Origin: Saprospiraceae bacterium
GTDB lineage: Bacteria > Bacteroidota > Bacteroidia > Chitinophagales > Saprospiraceae
Reading direction: 5' to 3'
DNA: 64,000 nt
NCBI GenBank assembly: GCA_016787285.1
Contig: JAEUUV010000095.1
Span: 1 to 64,000 of the forward strand
Position numbers and translations under genes: made by a program. This document shows, one piece after another, positions 50,084 to 57,837 of this stretch. The notes under the pieces were generated by a model. That model did not search any database and had not been told where the DNA came from. It worked only from the letters and a program-made list of their open reading frames with translations. The first letter of the stretch is position 1, and each line of letters opens with the position of its first letter.

Positions 50084-50116
50084 AGACCTTCCAGGTTTTT
50101 AAAACCTGGAAGGTCT
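50084..50116. repeat. 33-base perfect palindrome containing a stop codon
   Basis: AGACCTTCCAGGTTTT (50084-50099) and AAAACCTGGAAGGTCT (50101-50116) flank a single central base. The TAA stop of the membrane-protein gene (minus strand 50101-50099) is at the exact centre, so the last codons of that protein lie in the right arm. Confidence 0.9.
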
Positions 50117-51685
50117 AAGCACCCAAAAAAACTGCGTTTCTTCCACTACGGAACCACTCATGAAAATGCTGTTTGCCAGGTACATCTCCGGGTCGTTTTG
50201 CAGTTGTCCGGCAAAGGTTTTTTCCACCAGAAAAATGATCGGTGTGTGTGCTACTTCTGCTTCCACCTTGGCACGGCCCGCACCCATTTCGCGCGCCACC
50301 ACCCAGTCGAGCGGCAGCGGCGGGCGGGTGCCGGTCAGGAAATTTGCCTGCGGAAATGCGGGCAGGGTTTTCACATTCGGGCCATAGCGCCGGGTCAGAT
50401 CGTCCAGGTCGCGGTACAGCGCTGCGGTTTCGGGATTGCTGTATATGCCTGAAAGTTTGGGAAATATGTCGCCAAGGTGCTCGGTCATGGCGGCCCGCGG
50501 CCCATCGCGGTACACCCACGCGTAGCCCCAGCGAAACAAGGCAAGCAGGGCAACGAGCGCAACGATGCTCCACCCGGTGGGTGACTTATCCGGGAATGCG
50601 GAGGTAAGCAGCCTGCGGGAAATTTCCAGCGCCGCATACGCCCAGGGCACCGCGAACAATACGGGCAAATTGTAGCCCCAACTGACCGACGCGCACCAGC
50701 ACAACGCGAGGAGCAGGTTTGAGTTTTGAGTTTTGAGTTTTGAGTTTTGAGTTTCGCGCTTCCATTGCCATGCGCCGTAGCCGACCGCCACCCAGAACAA
50801 CAGGCGCGTTTGCGCAAACGGCGCAGTGAATTCCTGCCGTTCGGCAATCGTCCAGGCATAACTGCCGGCCAGCGCTGCCAACCAGAGCACCCAAAGCCAA
50901 AAGGTTGTTTGCCTGTGCTTTTTTTTCCACCAAAACCACCCTGCGGGAGCGAGCAGCACTACGGTCAACCCCGCCAAAACCGGCTGGATGCGGAAATAAT
51001 CTAAAACACCGTGTTGCAGCGCCTGCCCGGAATTGGTGGCCGAAGTGGTCATCGCCAGAAAAGGCCCGAGCAGGTTTTTGGAAAAAAGGTACGCCCAAAT
51101 ACCTCCAGCCCCCAGCGCAACGCCGGCTGTACCGGCAAGCACGGAACCGCCCATCGGTACCAGCCACAGCAGCGCCATCGGGTAAAACGACTGCTTGCAC
51201 AGCAGCACGGCCACCAAAAACAGCCCGGAGAAAAAACCGCCCCGCCAACCAGGCACCTGACTTCGGCACCAGATAGCCAGCGCGCCGAACAGCAGTCCGT
51301 CTGTCGTATGCCAGGCCGCCGGCGGATAGCAGTGTACCGACAACACAAAAGCAAACGCAGCCAGTTGCCAGCGGTACGCGCCCCGGGCCAGTACGGCGGC
51401 GCCAAGCCAACTGTACGCCGCCACTTTCAGGTAAAAAATCCAGCGTTCGCCCAGTACCGCGAGGTGTTCGGGCAGCAGGGTGAGTTCCAGCGCGCGCAGC
51501 CAAACGGGCAGGGGCGGGCGCACGTACACGAGGTCGGCGTAGAGGGTTTTGCCGCTCAGCACTTGCCAGGCCAAGCCGCTGAGAAAGCCGCCGTCCGTTT
51601 CGTTGATGCCGAACGGGGCGTAAAGGAGGCAATACGCCGCCACAATTGTGAAGAAAAGTAGTGGCCAGAGTCGGGCGGATTTCAT
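50099..51685 (-). CDS. Multi-pass membrane protein, GT-C glycosyltransferase-like
   Basis: A 528-residue integral membrane protein with roughly ten helices and a soluble C-terminal third. The opening loop after the first helix (YAPFGINETDGGFLSGLAWQVLSGKTLYADLVYVRPPLP) has acidic residues and the YxDxxxxRPP pattern seen in GT-C/ArnT-like sugar transferases. A polyprenyl-phosphate sugar donor is therefore likely. Residues 311-323 (QNSKLKTQNSKLK...) are encoded by a heptamer array (50717-50754) inserted in frame in a loop. The ATG at 51685 is four bases from a near-consensus -7 box (TACCTTGG). The stop is at the centre of a palindrome. Confidence 0.8.
   Translation of the reverse strand: MKSARLWPLLFFTIVAAYCLLYAPFGINETDGGFLSGLAWQVLSGKTLYADLVYVRPPLPVWLRALELTLLPEHLAVLGERWIFYLKVAAYSWLGAAVLARGAYRWQLAAFAFVLSVHCYPPAAWHTTDGLLFGALAIWCRSQVPGWRGGFFSGLFLVAVLLCKQSFYPMALLWLVPMGGSVLAGTAGVALGAGGIWAYLFSKNLLGPFLAMTTSATNSGQALQHGVLDYFRIQPVLAGLTVVLLAPAGWFWWKKKHRQTTFWLWVLWLAALAGSYAWTIAERQEFTAPFAQTRLLFWVAVGYGAWQWKRETQNSKLKTQNSNLLLALCWCASVSWGYNLPVLFAVPWAYAALEISRRLLTSAFPDKSPTGWSIVALVALLALFRWGYAWVYRDGPRAAMTEHLGDIFPKLSGIYSNPETAALYRDLDDLTRRYGPNVKTLPAFPQANFLTGTRPPLPLDWVVAREMGAGRAKVEAEVAHTPIIFLVEKTFAGQLQNDPEMYLANSIFMSGSVVEETQFFWVLRPSRF
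50717..50754. repeat. Heptamer array inside the GT-C-like gene
   Basis: About five TTTTGAG units on the plus strand, the same heptamer as at 48762-48798. It is translated on the minus strand as repeated QNSKLKT without breaking the frame. Confidence 0.9.
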
Positions 51686-51810
51686 TGGGCCAAGGTAGCC
51701 GTTTCCCGAAAAAACCGTGCGGAGCACTACTGTGTGTATTTTTGTGGCCGGCATCGTTTAAACCCTGACACAATTCTCCCGTCTTAACGAGCAAAACACA
51801 GCATTTGCAG

Positions 51811-52380
51811 GTGCAAACAACAAACAAGCCCGCCTCGGACGAACAAATCATGAACCTGTTGCGCTCGGACGGTACCTTCGAGCGGGGGTTCCGGTTGTTG
51901 ATGAGTACCTACAAAGAGCGCCTGTACTGGCACATCCGCCGGATGGTGGTAGTGCATGAAGACGCCGACGATGTGTTGCAAAACACCTTTGTGAAAATTT
52001 ATCGCGGGGTGCTACAGTTTGAGGAAAAATCCAAATTGTACACCTGGCTGTACCGCATCGCCACGAACGAGGCGATCAGTTTCCTGCAAAGCCGGAACCG
52101 GCGCGCGTCGGGTTCCCTTGACGATCACGACGGTATGCTGGCTGCCCGCCTTCGCGCCGATACGTGGTTCGACGGCGATACGGTGCAGCAGCAACTGCAG
52201 GAAGCCATCGCCCGGCTGCCCGACAAGCAGCGCACGGTGTTCAACCTGCGCTACTACGATGAGATGCCCTACGAGGAAATGTCGCGTGTGCTCGATACTT
52301 CGGTGGGCGCCCTCAAGGCTTCGTTTCACCATGCGGCCAAAAAAATAGAAACCCATTTCCGCGAAGCGGATCATTTTTGA
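51811..52380 (+). CDS. ECF-type RNA polymerase sigma factor
   Basis: A 189-residue sigma-70 family factor with only regions 2 and 4. Region 2 is RLYWHIRRMVVVHEDADDVLQNTFVKIYRGVLQF followed by LYTWLYRIATNEAISFLQ. Region 4 is AIARLPDKQRTVFNLRYYDEMPYEEMSRVLDTSVGALKASFHHAAKKI, with its helix-turn-helix. No ATG fits the family start; a GTG at 51811 or a TTG at 51805 gives the usual SDEQIMNLLRS beginning, and the first ATG is at 51850. It probably controls an envelope-stress regulon together with the next two genes. Confidence 0.93.
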   Translation: MQTTNKPASDEQIMNLLRSDGTFERGFRLLMSTYKERLYWHIRRMVVVHEDADDVLQNTFVKIYRGVLQFEEKSKLYTWLYRIATNEAISFLQSRNRRASGSLDDHDGMLAARLRADTWFDGDTVQQQLQEAIARLPDKQRTVFNLRYYDEMPYEEMSRVLDTSVGALKASFHHAAKKIETHFREADHF

Positions 52381-52445
52381 ACAAAATCCAGGATATTGAA
52401 CACATGAAAGCCAAGTATCCGGACAAGTTTACTTAACGAATTCTG

Positions 52446-52555
52446 CGTAACGTCTGTGTATTTGTCTGTGAACATCTGTGCAAAATACGCTACAAACCGT
52501 GCCGAATGCGACAAGTTTCACGCAGACGTTCGCAGACAAATACACAGACGTCACA
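52446..52555. repeat. Inverted-repeat element between ECF sigma and its partner gene
   Basis: CGTCTGTGTATTTGTCTGTG... (52451-52473) and its complement (52528-52550) match over 23 bases with one mismatch, loop about 54 bases. It lies in the 210-base gap between the sigma and downstream genes and could attenuate the operon. Confidence 0.8.
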
Positions 52556-52590
52556 CTGAATTTGGCTCAAATAATTTGTACCACACACTT

Positions 52591-53127
52591 ATGAAAAATA
52601 AGCAGCATCTGCAGGACGAACTGAACGAACACGCACCGGGACTGAATACGTTTCGGCACAAGGACAGCGGCATGCGGGTGCCCGAGGGGTATTTTGAATC
52701 GCTGGAAGAGTCGGTGTTTGCTCAAATAGAGGCCATCGGCGCTACCCGCCGTCCGATTGTGTCCGGAAAACAGCCACTCAGTTGGTGGCAGTTTTTGCAA
52801 AGTCTCTGGCAGCCGCGTGTGGCGCTGGCGTTTGCCGGTGTGCTGGCGGTCGTGTTTGCCGCATGGTGGTTCTGGGGAAAATCGGCGACAGACGCGCCGT
52901 ACGCGCACATCACGCCGGAAGATGCCGAAAACTACCTGCGGAAAAACCTCATGGAACTGGAACCGGAGCAATTGGCAGTAGTGCTGCCTGCAGAACAATC
53001 GCCGGCAATTATGCTCGAAAACGCCGACGGAACGCCAACGGAAGAGCCGCTTCACCTGTCGCCGGAAGACCTGGAACACATGTTGCGCGACCTGAGCGAT
53101 GAAGAACTGGATCAACTGATTTTGTAA
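52591..53127 (+). CDS. Single-pass membrane protein, probable anti-sigma-type partner of the ECF factor
   Basis: A 178-residue protein. A cytoplasmic N-terminus carries the motif MRVPEGYFESLEE (residues 28-40), often seen in Bacteroidota proteins encoded next to ECF sigma factors. One transmembrane helix (about 77-95, VALAFAGVLAVVFAAWWFW) and an acidic periplasmic tail rich in Glu/Asp/Leu follow. No zinc-binding anti-sigma motif is visible. The assignment as sigma regulator rests on position and topology only. The ATG at 52591 follows the repeat element. It is followed 43 bases later by the Spy/CpxP-like gene. Confidence 0.6.
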   Translation: MKNKQHLQDELNEHAPGLNTFRHKDSGMRVPEGYFESLEESVFAQIEAIGATRRPIVSGKQPLSWWQFLQSLWQPRVALAFAGVLAVVFAAWWFWGKSATDAPYAHITPEDAENYLRKNLMELEPEQLAVVLPAEQSPAIMLENADGTPTEEPLHLSPEDLEHMLRDLSDEELDQLIL

Positions 53128-53170
53128 GGATAGTCAAACCAACTTTTCACAACTAATAAGAATTTTTGCC

Positions 53171-53623
53171 ATGAAATATCTGACCATCACCGCCGTCCTG
53201 CTCCTGTTCGGGGCCACCCTGACGGCACAACCCGACCCCGACCGCCGCGACGAGCGCATCCGTTCGTACCGTGTGGCCATTTTTACCGAAGTGCTGCGAC
53301 TTACCTCCGAGGAGGCCCAGGGCTTCTGGCCTGTTTACAACGAATATCTGGACAACCGCGACCGGGTCATGGACGACCTGAAGCCCAAAAAGCAACTGGA
53401 CTCCATGAACGACAACGAGGTGGAAGACCAGATCAAGCGCCATTTCGAGATGCGCCAGCGCGAACTTGATCAGGAAAAGGATTTGTATCAGAAAATGCGC
53501 AAAGTGCTGCCGGTGCGTAAAATCGCCAAAATCCCGTATGCCGAGCGCGAGTTCCGGGAGCGGCTTCTGACCAAAATGCAGGAAGCCAAGGCCAAACGGC
53601 AGGATCGGCTGCGCAACCGGTAA
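53171..53623 (+). CDS. Small Spy/CpxP-like periplasmic protein (ECF-sigma-associated sensor)
   Basis: A 150-residue exported, highly charged helical protein. The signal peptide MKYLTITAVLLLFGATLTAQ is followed by long amphipathic helices. The block FTEVLRLTSEEAQGFWPVYNEYLDNRD is characteristic of small proteins encoded downstream of ECF sigma factors in Bacteroidota. By analogy with Spy/CpxP it may bind misfolded envelope proteins or modulate the stress response. It is third in the presumed sigma operon and ends at a 26-bp inverted repeat. Confidence 0.8.
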   Translation: MKYLTITAVLLLFGATLTAQPDPDRRDERIRSYRVAIFTEVLRLTSEEAQGFWPVYNEYLDNRDRVMDDLKPKKQLDSMNDNEVEDQIKRHFEMRQRELDQEKDLYQKMRKVLPVRKIAKIPYAEREFRERLLTKMQEAKAKRQDRLRNR

Positions 53624-53629
53624 GTTTCG

Positions 53630-53716
53630 TTGTCATTTTGTAGAAATCCGTCCACGCTACAAGGAGCCGGTTACGGAGAACCCTCGCAGTGTGGACGGAT
53701 TTCTACAAAATGACAA
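53630..53716. terminator. 26-bp perfect inverted repeat between convergent genes
   Basis: Arms 53630-53655 and 53691-53716 are perfectly complementary (core GTAGAAATCCGTCCAC), loop 35 bases. It lies between the convergent stops at 53623 and 53737 and is a good bidirectional terminator candidate. Confidence 0.7.
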
Positions 53717-53736
53717 AATCCCAGACACGCTCTAAA

Positions 53737-54381
53737 TCAGTTTTTCGCAGGCCTGCTGCTGCTGCTGCAGGAAGTTGCCAGTACCATGCTTTTCTGGGCC
53801 ATAAATCCGGTAGATTTTTCCGTTATGGTGACGACGGCGGTTTTGCCACATACACAGCTGACCTGGCTGCCTTTGCCGATCTGTTTACCGTCTACCTCCC
53901 ACGAAACCTGATACTGATTCGGGTCTGTCCGGGCATACGGGAAACTCACTTCCAGGTTGACGCCTTCTCTGGTGCATACGGATTGCAGCACCTCGAAATG
54001 GACGCGCAGCGCTTTTCCCGACAGCGAGATTTTGTCGTACTTCACATCGGACACGACATTGCATTTCGGAATTTTCGGCTGAGCGTAGAGCGTGGCATAC
54101 AGGTCAACACCCGTGGCGCGGTCTTTACAACGCACACAGGTTGAAACGGTTTGGCACGACTTGTCGGCAGATTGTTGCAGGTCTTCAATCGCTTTCGGAG
54201 TAATGGCGTCGCAATACGGAGCAACGGCGCTGAAGTCATCCGTCACGGAGGCGGTCTGCATGGTTCCGGACGGAGCAGTCGCCTGATTCGTTTTGGGTGT
54301 TTGAACCTGAGCCAATGCGGTGGTGCATGTGAGCAACGCTACGAATGCTGTGAGCAGCATGGATACTTGATCTTTCCTCAT
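53737..54381 (-). CDS. Secreted cysteine-containing protein of unknown function
   Basis: A 214-residue exported protein that I do not recognise. The signal peptide MRKDQVSMLLTAFVALLTC ends near TALAQ, and a Thr/Gln-rich linker follows. The mature protein has at least eight cysteines (APYCDAITPKAIEDLQQSADKSCQTVSTCVRCKD, IPKCNVV, LQSVCTREG, QVSCVCGK, ATSCSSSS), suggesting a disulfide-bonded periplasmic or extracellular fold. The C-terminal part alternates like an immunoglobulin-type sheet (YQVSWEVDGKQIGKGSQVSCVCGKTAVVTI). It lies downstream of the subtilase gene but behind a strong terminator, so it probably has its own promoter. Confidence 0.75.
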   Translation of the reverse strand: MRKDQVSMLLTAFVALLTCTTALAQVQTPKTNQATAPSGTMQTASVTDDFSAVAPYCDAITPKAIEDLQQSADKSCQTVSTCVRCKDRATGVDLYATLYAQPKIPKCNVVSDVKYDKISLSGKALRVHFEVLQSVCTREGVNLEVSFPYARTDPNQYQVSWEVDGKQIGKGSQVSCVCGKTAVVTITEKSTGFMAQKSMVLATSCSSSSRPAKN

Positions 54382-54481
54382 GTTGTGAGAGTTTAGGTAG
54401 TGAAAAATGATGAACTGTTGAAGCGTGCCATTAATGCGGAGGCAACCTACGAAGTAATCAGTACCCGTTCGTTTTTTTTAC

Positions 54482-54516
54482 AAAAAAAGGGCGGCAAGAC
54501 CTCTGTCCTGCCGCCC
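54482..54516 (-). terminator. Intrinsic terminator of the subtilase gene
   Basis: On the minus strand GGGCGGCA (54516-54509) pairs with TGCCGCCC (54496-54489), followed by seven T (54488-54482). It lies 34 bases after the protease stop. Confidence 0.88.
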
Positions 54517-54549
54517 GATGTATTCGACCCGGAAAATCTCGTGCTGCCC

Positions 54550-56253
54550 TTACGGCGTCACTACTTTCTCGCGTTTGGGCATTTTACCCATTCCGGCAGC
54601 CTGCCAAATCGCTTTTTTGTTCTTTTTAGCCTTGGTCGTCTCGGCCATTGCCACAGCGTTGGTGGTGCTGACGGTGCCGCCACTGATGCACAGGTCGCTG
54701 AATTTGACCTTTTCGGTGGTACCCGGTTTGAAGACTTCACCCTCCTGCTTGACAACTGATTTGACCATAATGTCGCGCACCTGGTTGGCCGAGAGTTCGG
54801 GGTAGTAGGAGCGGAGGATAGCCGCTACACCTGCTGCTGCCGGAGAAGCCATGGAGGTGCCGCTGAAAACAGCGTACTTGCTGTCGGGCACGGTGGAGTT
54901 CAGTTGGTGGCCGGGAGCAAACAGGTGTACGTTGCCTTTGCCGTAGTTGGAGAAACCGGCGATGCGGCGGTCGTCTTTGCGCCAGGAAAGCGCGCCCACT
55001 TCCAGCCAGTTCGGGGCTACTTTTTCCTTTTTCCGCAGGAAACCTTTTTTCACCGGTTCGATGTAGTTGGCGTTGGGGAAGTTGGGGCTGGTGTCGTTGT
55101 TTTCAGCGTCGTTGCCGGCGGCGTGTACGAGCAGTACGTCGTGTTCGGCGGCGTACTTCACGGCGGCATCTACGTACTTTTTATCGGGGCTGTAGCCTTT
55201 TCCGAACGACATGTTGATGATGCTGGCGCCGTTGTCTACGGCATAGCGGATGGCATTGGCTACGTCTTTGTCGCGTTCGTCGCCGTCGGGTACGCAGCGT
55301 ACGGTCATAATGCGCACGTTGTCGGCTACGCCGTTCACGCCGATGCCGTTGTTGCGGATGGCGGCGATGATGCCGGCTACGTGGGTGCCGTGGCTGGCGT
55401 CGGGGCCGCGGTATTCGTTGTTGCCGTAGTTGCGGTTGCTTAGGTCGTTGGGGTTGTCCCCCACGGCAGTGCGGGGGTTGTAGTCGGGGTTGAGGTTATA
55501 CATGAGTTGGCCGTTAGGGAATTCCATGGCGCCCTCTTTCTGTTCGGCGAGGTTTTCCGGCGTTACGCCTCTTGCCATTACGCGTTGAGTCAGTTCGATG
55601 GCTTCTTTGAGTTCGGCATTGTCGCCGGCGTTCATTTTTGCGAGGTCGTCTGCGGTAAACGAGGATTTACCGATTGCTTTGGAAATGGTGGCAAAGGCCT
55701 TTTCAATTTTTACGAACTGGCCGGCGATCTGTTCCTTCTGTTCTTCCGCTTTTTTGCGGGCATCCAAAAAGGCGGTTTTGACCTCCTGGTAGTATTCGAA
55801 TTCCTTTTTGGCGTCGCCGTATAGGTTGGCGCCATTGGTGCCTTCGAATTTTTTGCTAAGACGCACGTACTCCCGGGTCATTTCGAGGGTTTCGTGGTGT
55901 ACATTTTCACCGGTAGAGCCGCCGAGGAAGTTCCAGCCGTGGATGTCGTCCACATAGCCGTTGTTGTCGTCGTCTTTGCCGTTGCCGGGGATTTCACCCG
56001 GATTGACCCACATGATGTCCTTGAGGTCTTCGTGTTTGGGGTCCACACCGGAGTCGAGTACGGCCACAATGATCGTTTGGCCTTTTTTGCCTTTGGCTTT
56101 CAGTGCGGCAAGCGCCTGATCGGCGCTTGTGCCTTGCACGTCGTCGGTTTTCTGGTCGAGCGTGAACCAGTTTTCCGGGGCTTTGGATTGTGCAGAAAGA
56201 AAAAGTGCGGGCAGACAAAACGCGAGGGCTGCCGCAAACTGTTTGAAATTCAT
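54550..56253 (-). CDS. Subtilisin-like serine protease (S8), secreted
   Basis: A 567-residue exported protease with a signal peptide (ALAFCLPALFLSAQ, to about residue 22). Catalytic residues are complete: Asp D67 (IIVAVLDSGVDPKHED), His H288 (DASHGTHVAGI) and Ser S467 (SGTSMASPAAAG), plus the oxyanion-hole Asn region (LLVHAAGNDAENND). A long insertion of about 200 residues between the Asp and His motifs is helical and charged (FEYYQEVKTAFLDARKKAEEQKEQ). This is usual for one Bacteroidota S8 group. No sorting domain is visible, so a periplasmic location or a lipid-free outer-membrane association is possible. Confidence 0.95.
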   Translation of the reverse strand: MNFKQFAAALAFCLPALFLSAQSKAPENWFTLDQKTDDVQGTSADQALAALKAKGKKGQTIIVAVLDSGVDPKHEDLKDIMWVNPGEIPGNGKDDDNNGYVDDIHGWNFLGGSTGENVHHETLEMTREYVRLSKKFEGTNGANLYGDAKKEFEYYQEVKTAFLDARKKAEEQKEQIAGQFVKIEKAFATISKAIGKSSFTADDLAKMNAGDNAELKEAIELTQRVMARGVTPENLAEQKEGAMEFPNGQLMYNLNPDYNPRTAVGDNPNDLSNRNYGNNEYRGPDASHGTHVAGIIAAIRNNGIGVNGVADNVRIMTVRCVPDGDERDKDVANAIRYAVDNGASIINMSFGKGYSPDKKYVDAAVKYAAEHDVLLVHAAGNDAENNDTSPNFPNANYIEPVKKGFLRKKEKVAPNWLEVGALSWRKDDRRIAGFSNYGKGNVHLFAPGHQLNSTVPDSKYAVFSGTSMASPAAAGVAAILRSYYPELSANQVRDIMVKSVVKQEGEVFKPGTTEKVKFSDLCISGGTVSTTNAVAMAETTKAKKNKKAIWQAAGMGKMPKREKVVTP

Positions 56254-56402
56254 AGTAGCGTGATAATTTAAATTTTGTGAAAACACTGCCGCCTCTTTGG
56301 GCGAAACACTGTAAGGAACGGCAAAAATACCCCTGTGGTTGCCCGACAGTCAGGCTTTAGACCAACTTGTGACAATAGGGTGCAGAAAACAGGTTTGAAA
56401 TA

Positions 56403-56544
56403 TTGATTCGATTAATCCGATTGATTCGATTGTTCCGATTGATTCGATTACGCTCAGGTTTTGCATGAGCAGGATTCCCGCCGTAACCTTGCCCCCGAAA
56501 ATTGTACAATCGAATCAATCGAATCAATCGAATCAATCGAATGA
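56403..56544. repeat. Nonamer inverted arrays with 60-base core, copy B
   Basis: Five TGATTCGAT-type units from about 56405, the core at 56448-56510 (inverted copy of 45612-45671), then four units up to the ATG of the CoA-transferase at 56541. The array forms its immediate 5' region. The open frame through it (RINRINRIN) is not part of the gene. Confidence 0.9.
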
Positions 56545-57827
56545 ACCCATTACTTCCCTACGTATCTGCCGAAGAGGCATTGTCCGTCATCAAGTCCGGC
56601 CACCGGGTGTACATCCACGGCAGCGCCTGTACTCCTACCAATCTGCTTCGCCTTCTTGCTGCCCGCAAGGGCGAGTTGCGCAATGTGGAACTTGTTTTCA
56701 TCAGCCTGTACGGGGATGTGTTTGTGGACCACCCCGACTGTGCCGAAGCGTTTCACATCAATGCCATGTTTGTGTCGGCCCCGGTGCGCAAAGCCGTGAA
56801 CGAGGGGCACGGCGACTACATTCCGGTCTTTCTGAGCGAAATTCCCGAACTTTTCAAACGCGGTATTTTGCCGATAGACGTCGCGTTGGTGCAGGTGTCG
56901 CCGCCCGACAAACACGGGTACTGCTCTCTCGGACCTTCGGTGGACATCGCCCGCACGGCCGTCAACACCGCCAAATACGTGATCGCACAGGTAAATCCGC
57001 AGGTGCCGCGCACGCACGGCGACAGCCTGATCCACAGCACGCGTTTTCACAGCGTGGTTTTTCACGAAGAGCCGATCCACGAAGCCAACTTCGGCGAAAA
57101 GGTGACCGATGCCGAGCGCCAAATCGGACGAAACATCGCAGAACTCGTCGAAGACCGGAGCACCCTGCAAATGGGCATCGGCGCTATTCCCGATGCCGTG
57201 CTCAGCAGCCTGACCAATCACAAAGACCTTGGTGTGCATACCGAAATGTTTTCCGACGGGCTGATCCCGTTGTTTGAAAACGATGTGATCAACAACAAGT
57301 ACAAGGCTATCCACCCCAACCGGACGGTAGCCGGATTTGCGCTTGGCTCCCGCGCGCTGTACGATTACGTGGACGACAATCCGGCTTTCTCATTTCTTGA
57401 TATTGACTACGTGAACGAGCCGGGCGTCATCCGACGAAACCCTCGCGTGGTAGCCATCAATTCAGCTATCGAGGTGGATATCACCGGTCAAGTGTGCGCC
57501 GATTCCATCGGTACATACCAGTACTCGGGGGTGGGAGGACAAATGGATTTCATGCGCGGGGCCGCACTCAGCGAGGGCGGCAAACCGATCATTGCACTCA
57601 CGTCGCGCACGGCCAAAGGCGTGCCGCGTATCGTGCCGTTTTTGAAACCGGGCGCGGGGGTGGTCACCACGCGGGCGCATGTACACTATGTGGTTACGGA
57701 ATACGGTGCGGCGTTTTTGTTTGGGAAAAACCTGCGTCAGCGCGCCAAGGCACTTATAGACATTGCCCACCCCGACGACCGCGAGTCGCTGGAGCGGGCA
57801 TGTCACGAACGGTTTCATGAATTTTGA
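56541..57827 (+). CDS. Acetyl-CoA hydrolase / 4-hydroxybutyrate CoA-transferase family protein
   Basis: A 428-residue family I CoA-transferase. The C-terminal half has LQMGIGAIPDAVLSSLTNHKDLGVHTEMFSDG with the catalytic glutamate at E235, then NTVAGFALGS-like RTVAGFALGSRALYDYVDDNP. The GxGG-type CoA site QYSGVGGQMDFMRGAALS also follows. Members move CoA between short-chain acyl-CoAs and acetate, so a role in butyrate-type or acetate metabolism is expected. The ATG at 56541 directly abuts a nonamer array. It ends 10 bases from the convergent lipoprotein gene. Confidence 0.92.
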   Translation: MNPLLPYVSAEEALSVIKSGHRVYIHGSACTPTNLLRLLAARKGELRNVELVFISLYGDVFVDHPDCAEAFHINAMFVSAPVRKAVNEGHGDYIPVFLSEIPELFKRGILPIDVALVQVSPPDKHGYCSLGPSVDIARTAVNTAKYVIAQVNPQVPRTHGDSLIHSTRFHSVVFHEEPIHEANFGEKVTDAERQIGRNIAELVEDRSTLQMGIGAIPDAVLSSLTNHKDLGVHTEMFSDGLIPLFENDVINNKYKAIHPNRTVAGFALGSRALYDYVDDNPAFSFLDIDYVNEPGVIRRNPRVVAINSAIEVDITGQVCADSIGTYQYSGVGGQMDFMRGAALSEGGKPIIALTSRTAKGVPRIVPFLKPGAGVVTTRAHVHYVVTEYGAAFLFGKNLRQRAKALIDIAHPDDRESLERACHERFHEF

Positions 57828-57837
57828 TCGCCAGCGT

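Noticed and set aside
56502..56540. N-terminal extension of the CoA-transferase reading through the nonamer array
   Set aside because: It would add RINRIN repeats from the array; the family N-terminus begins at the ATG at 56541.
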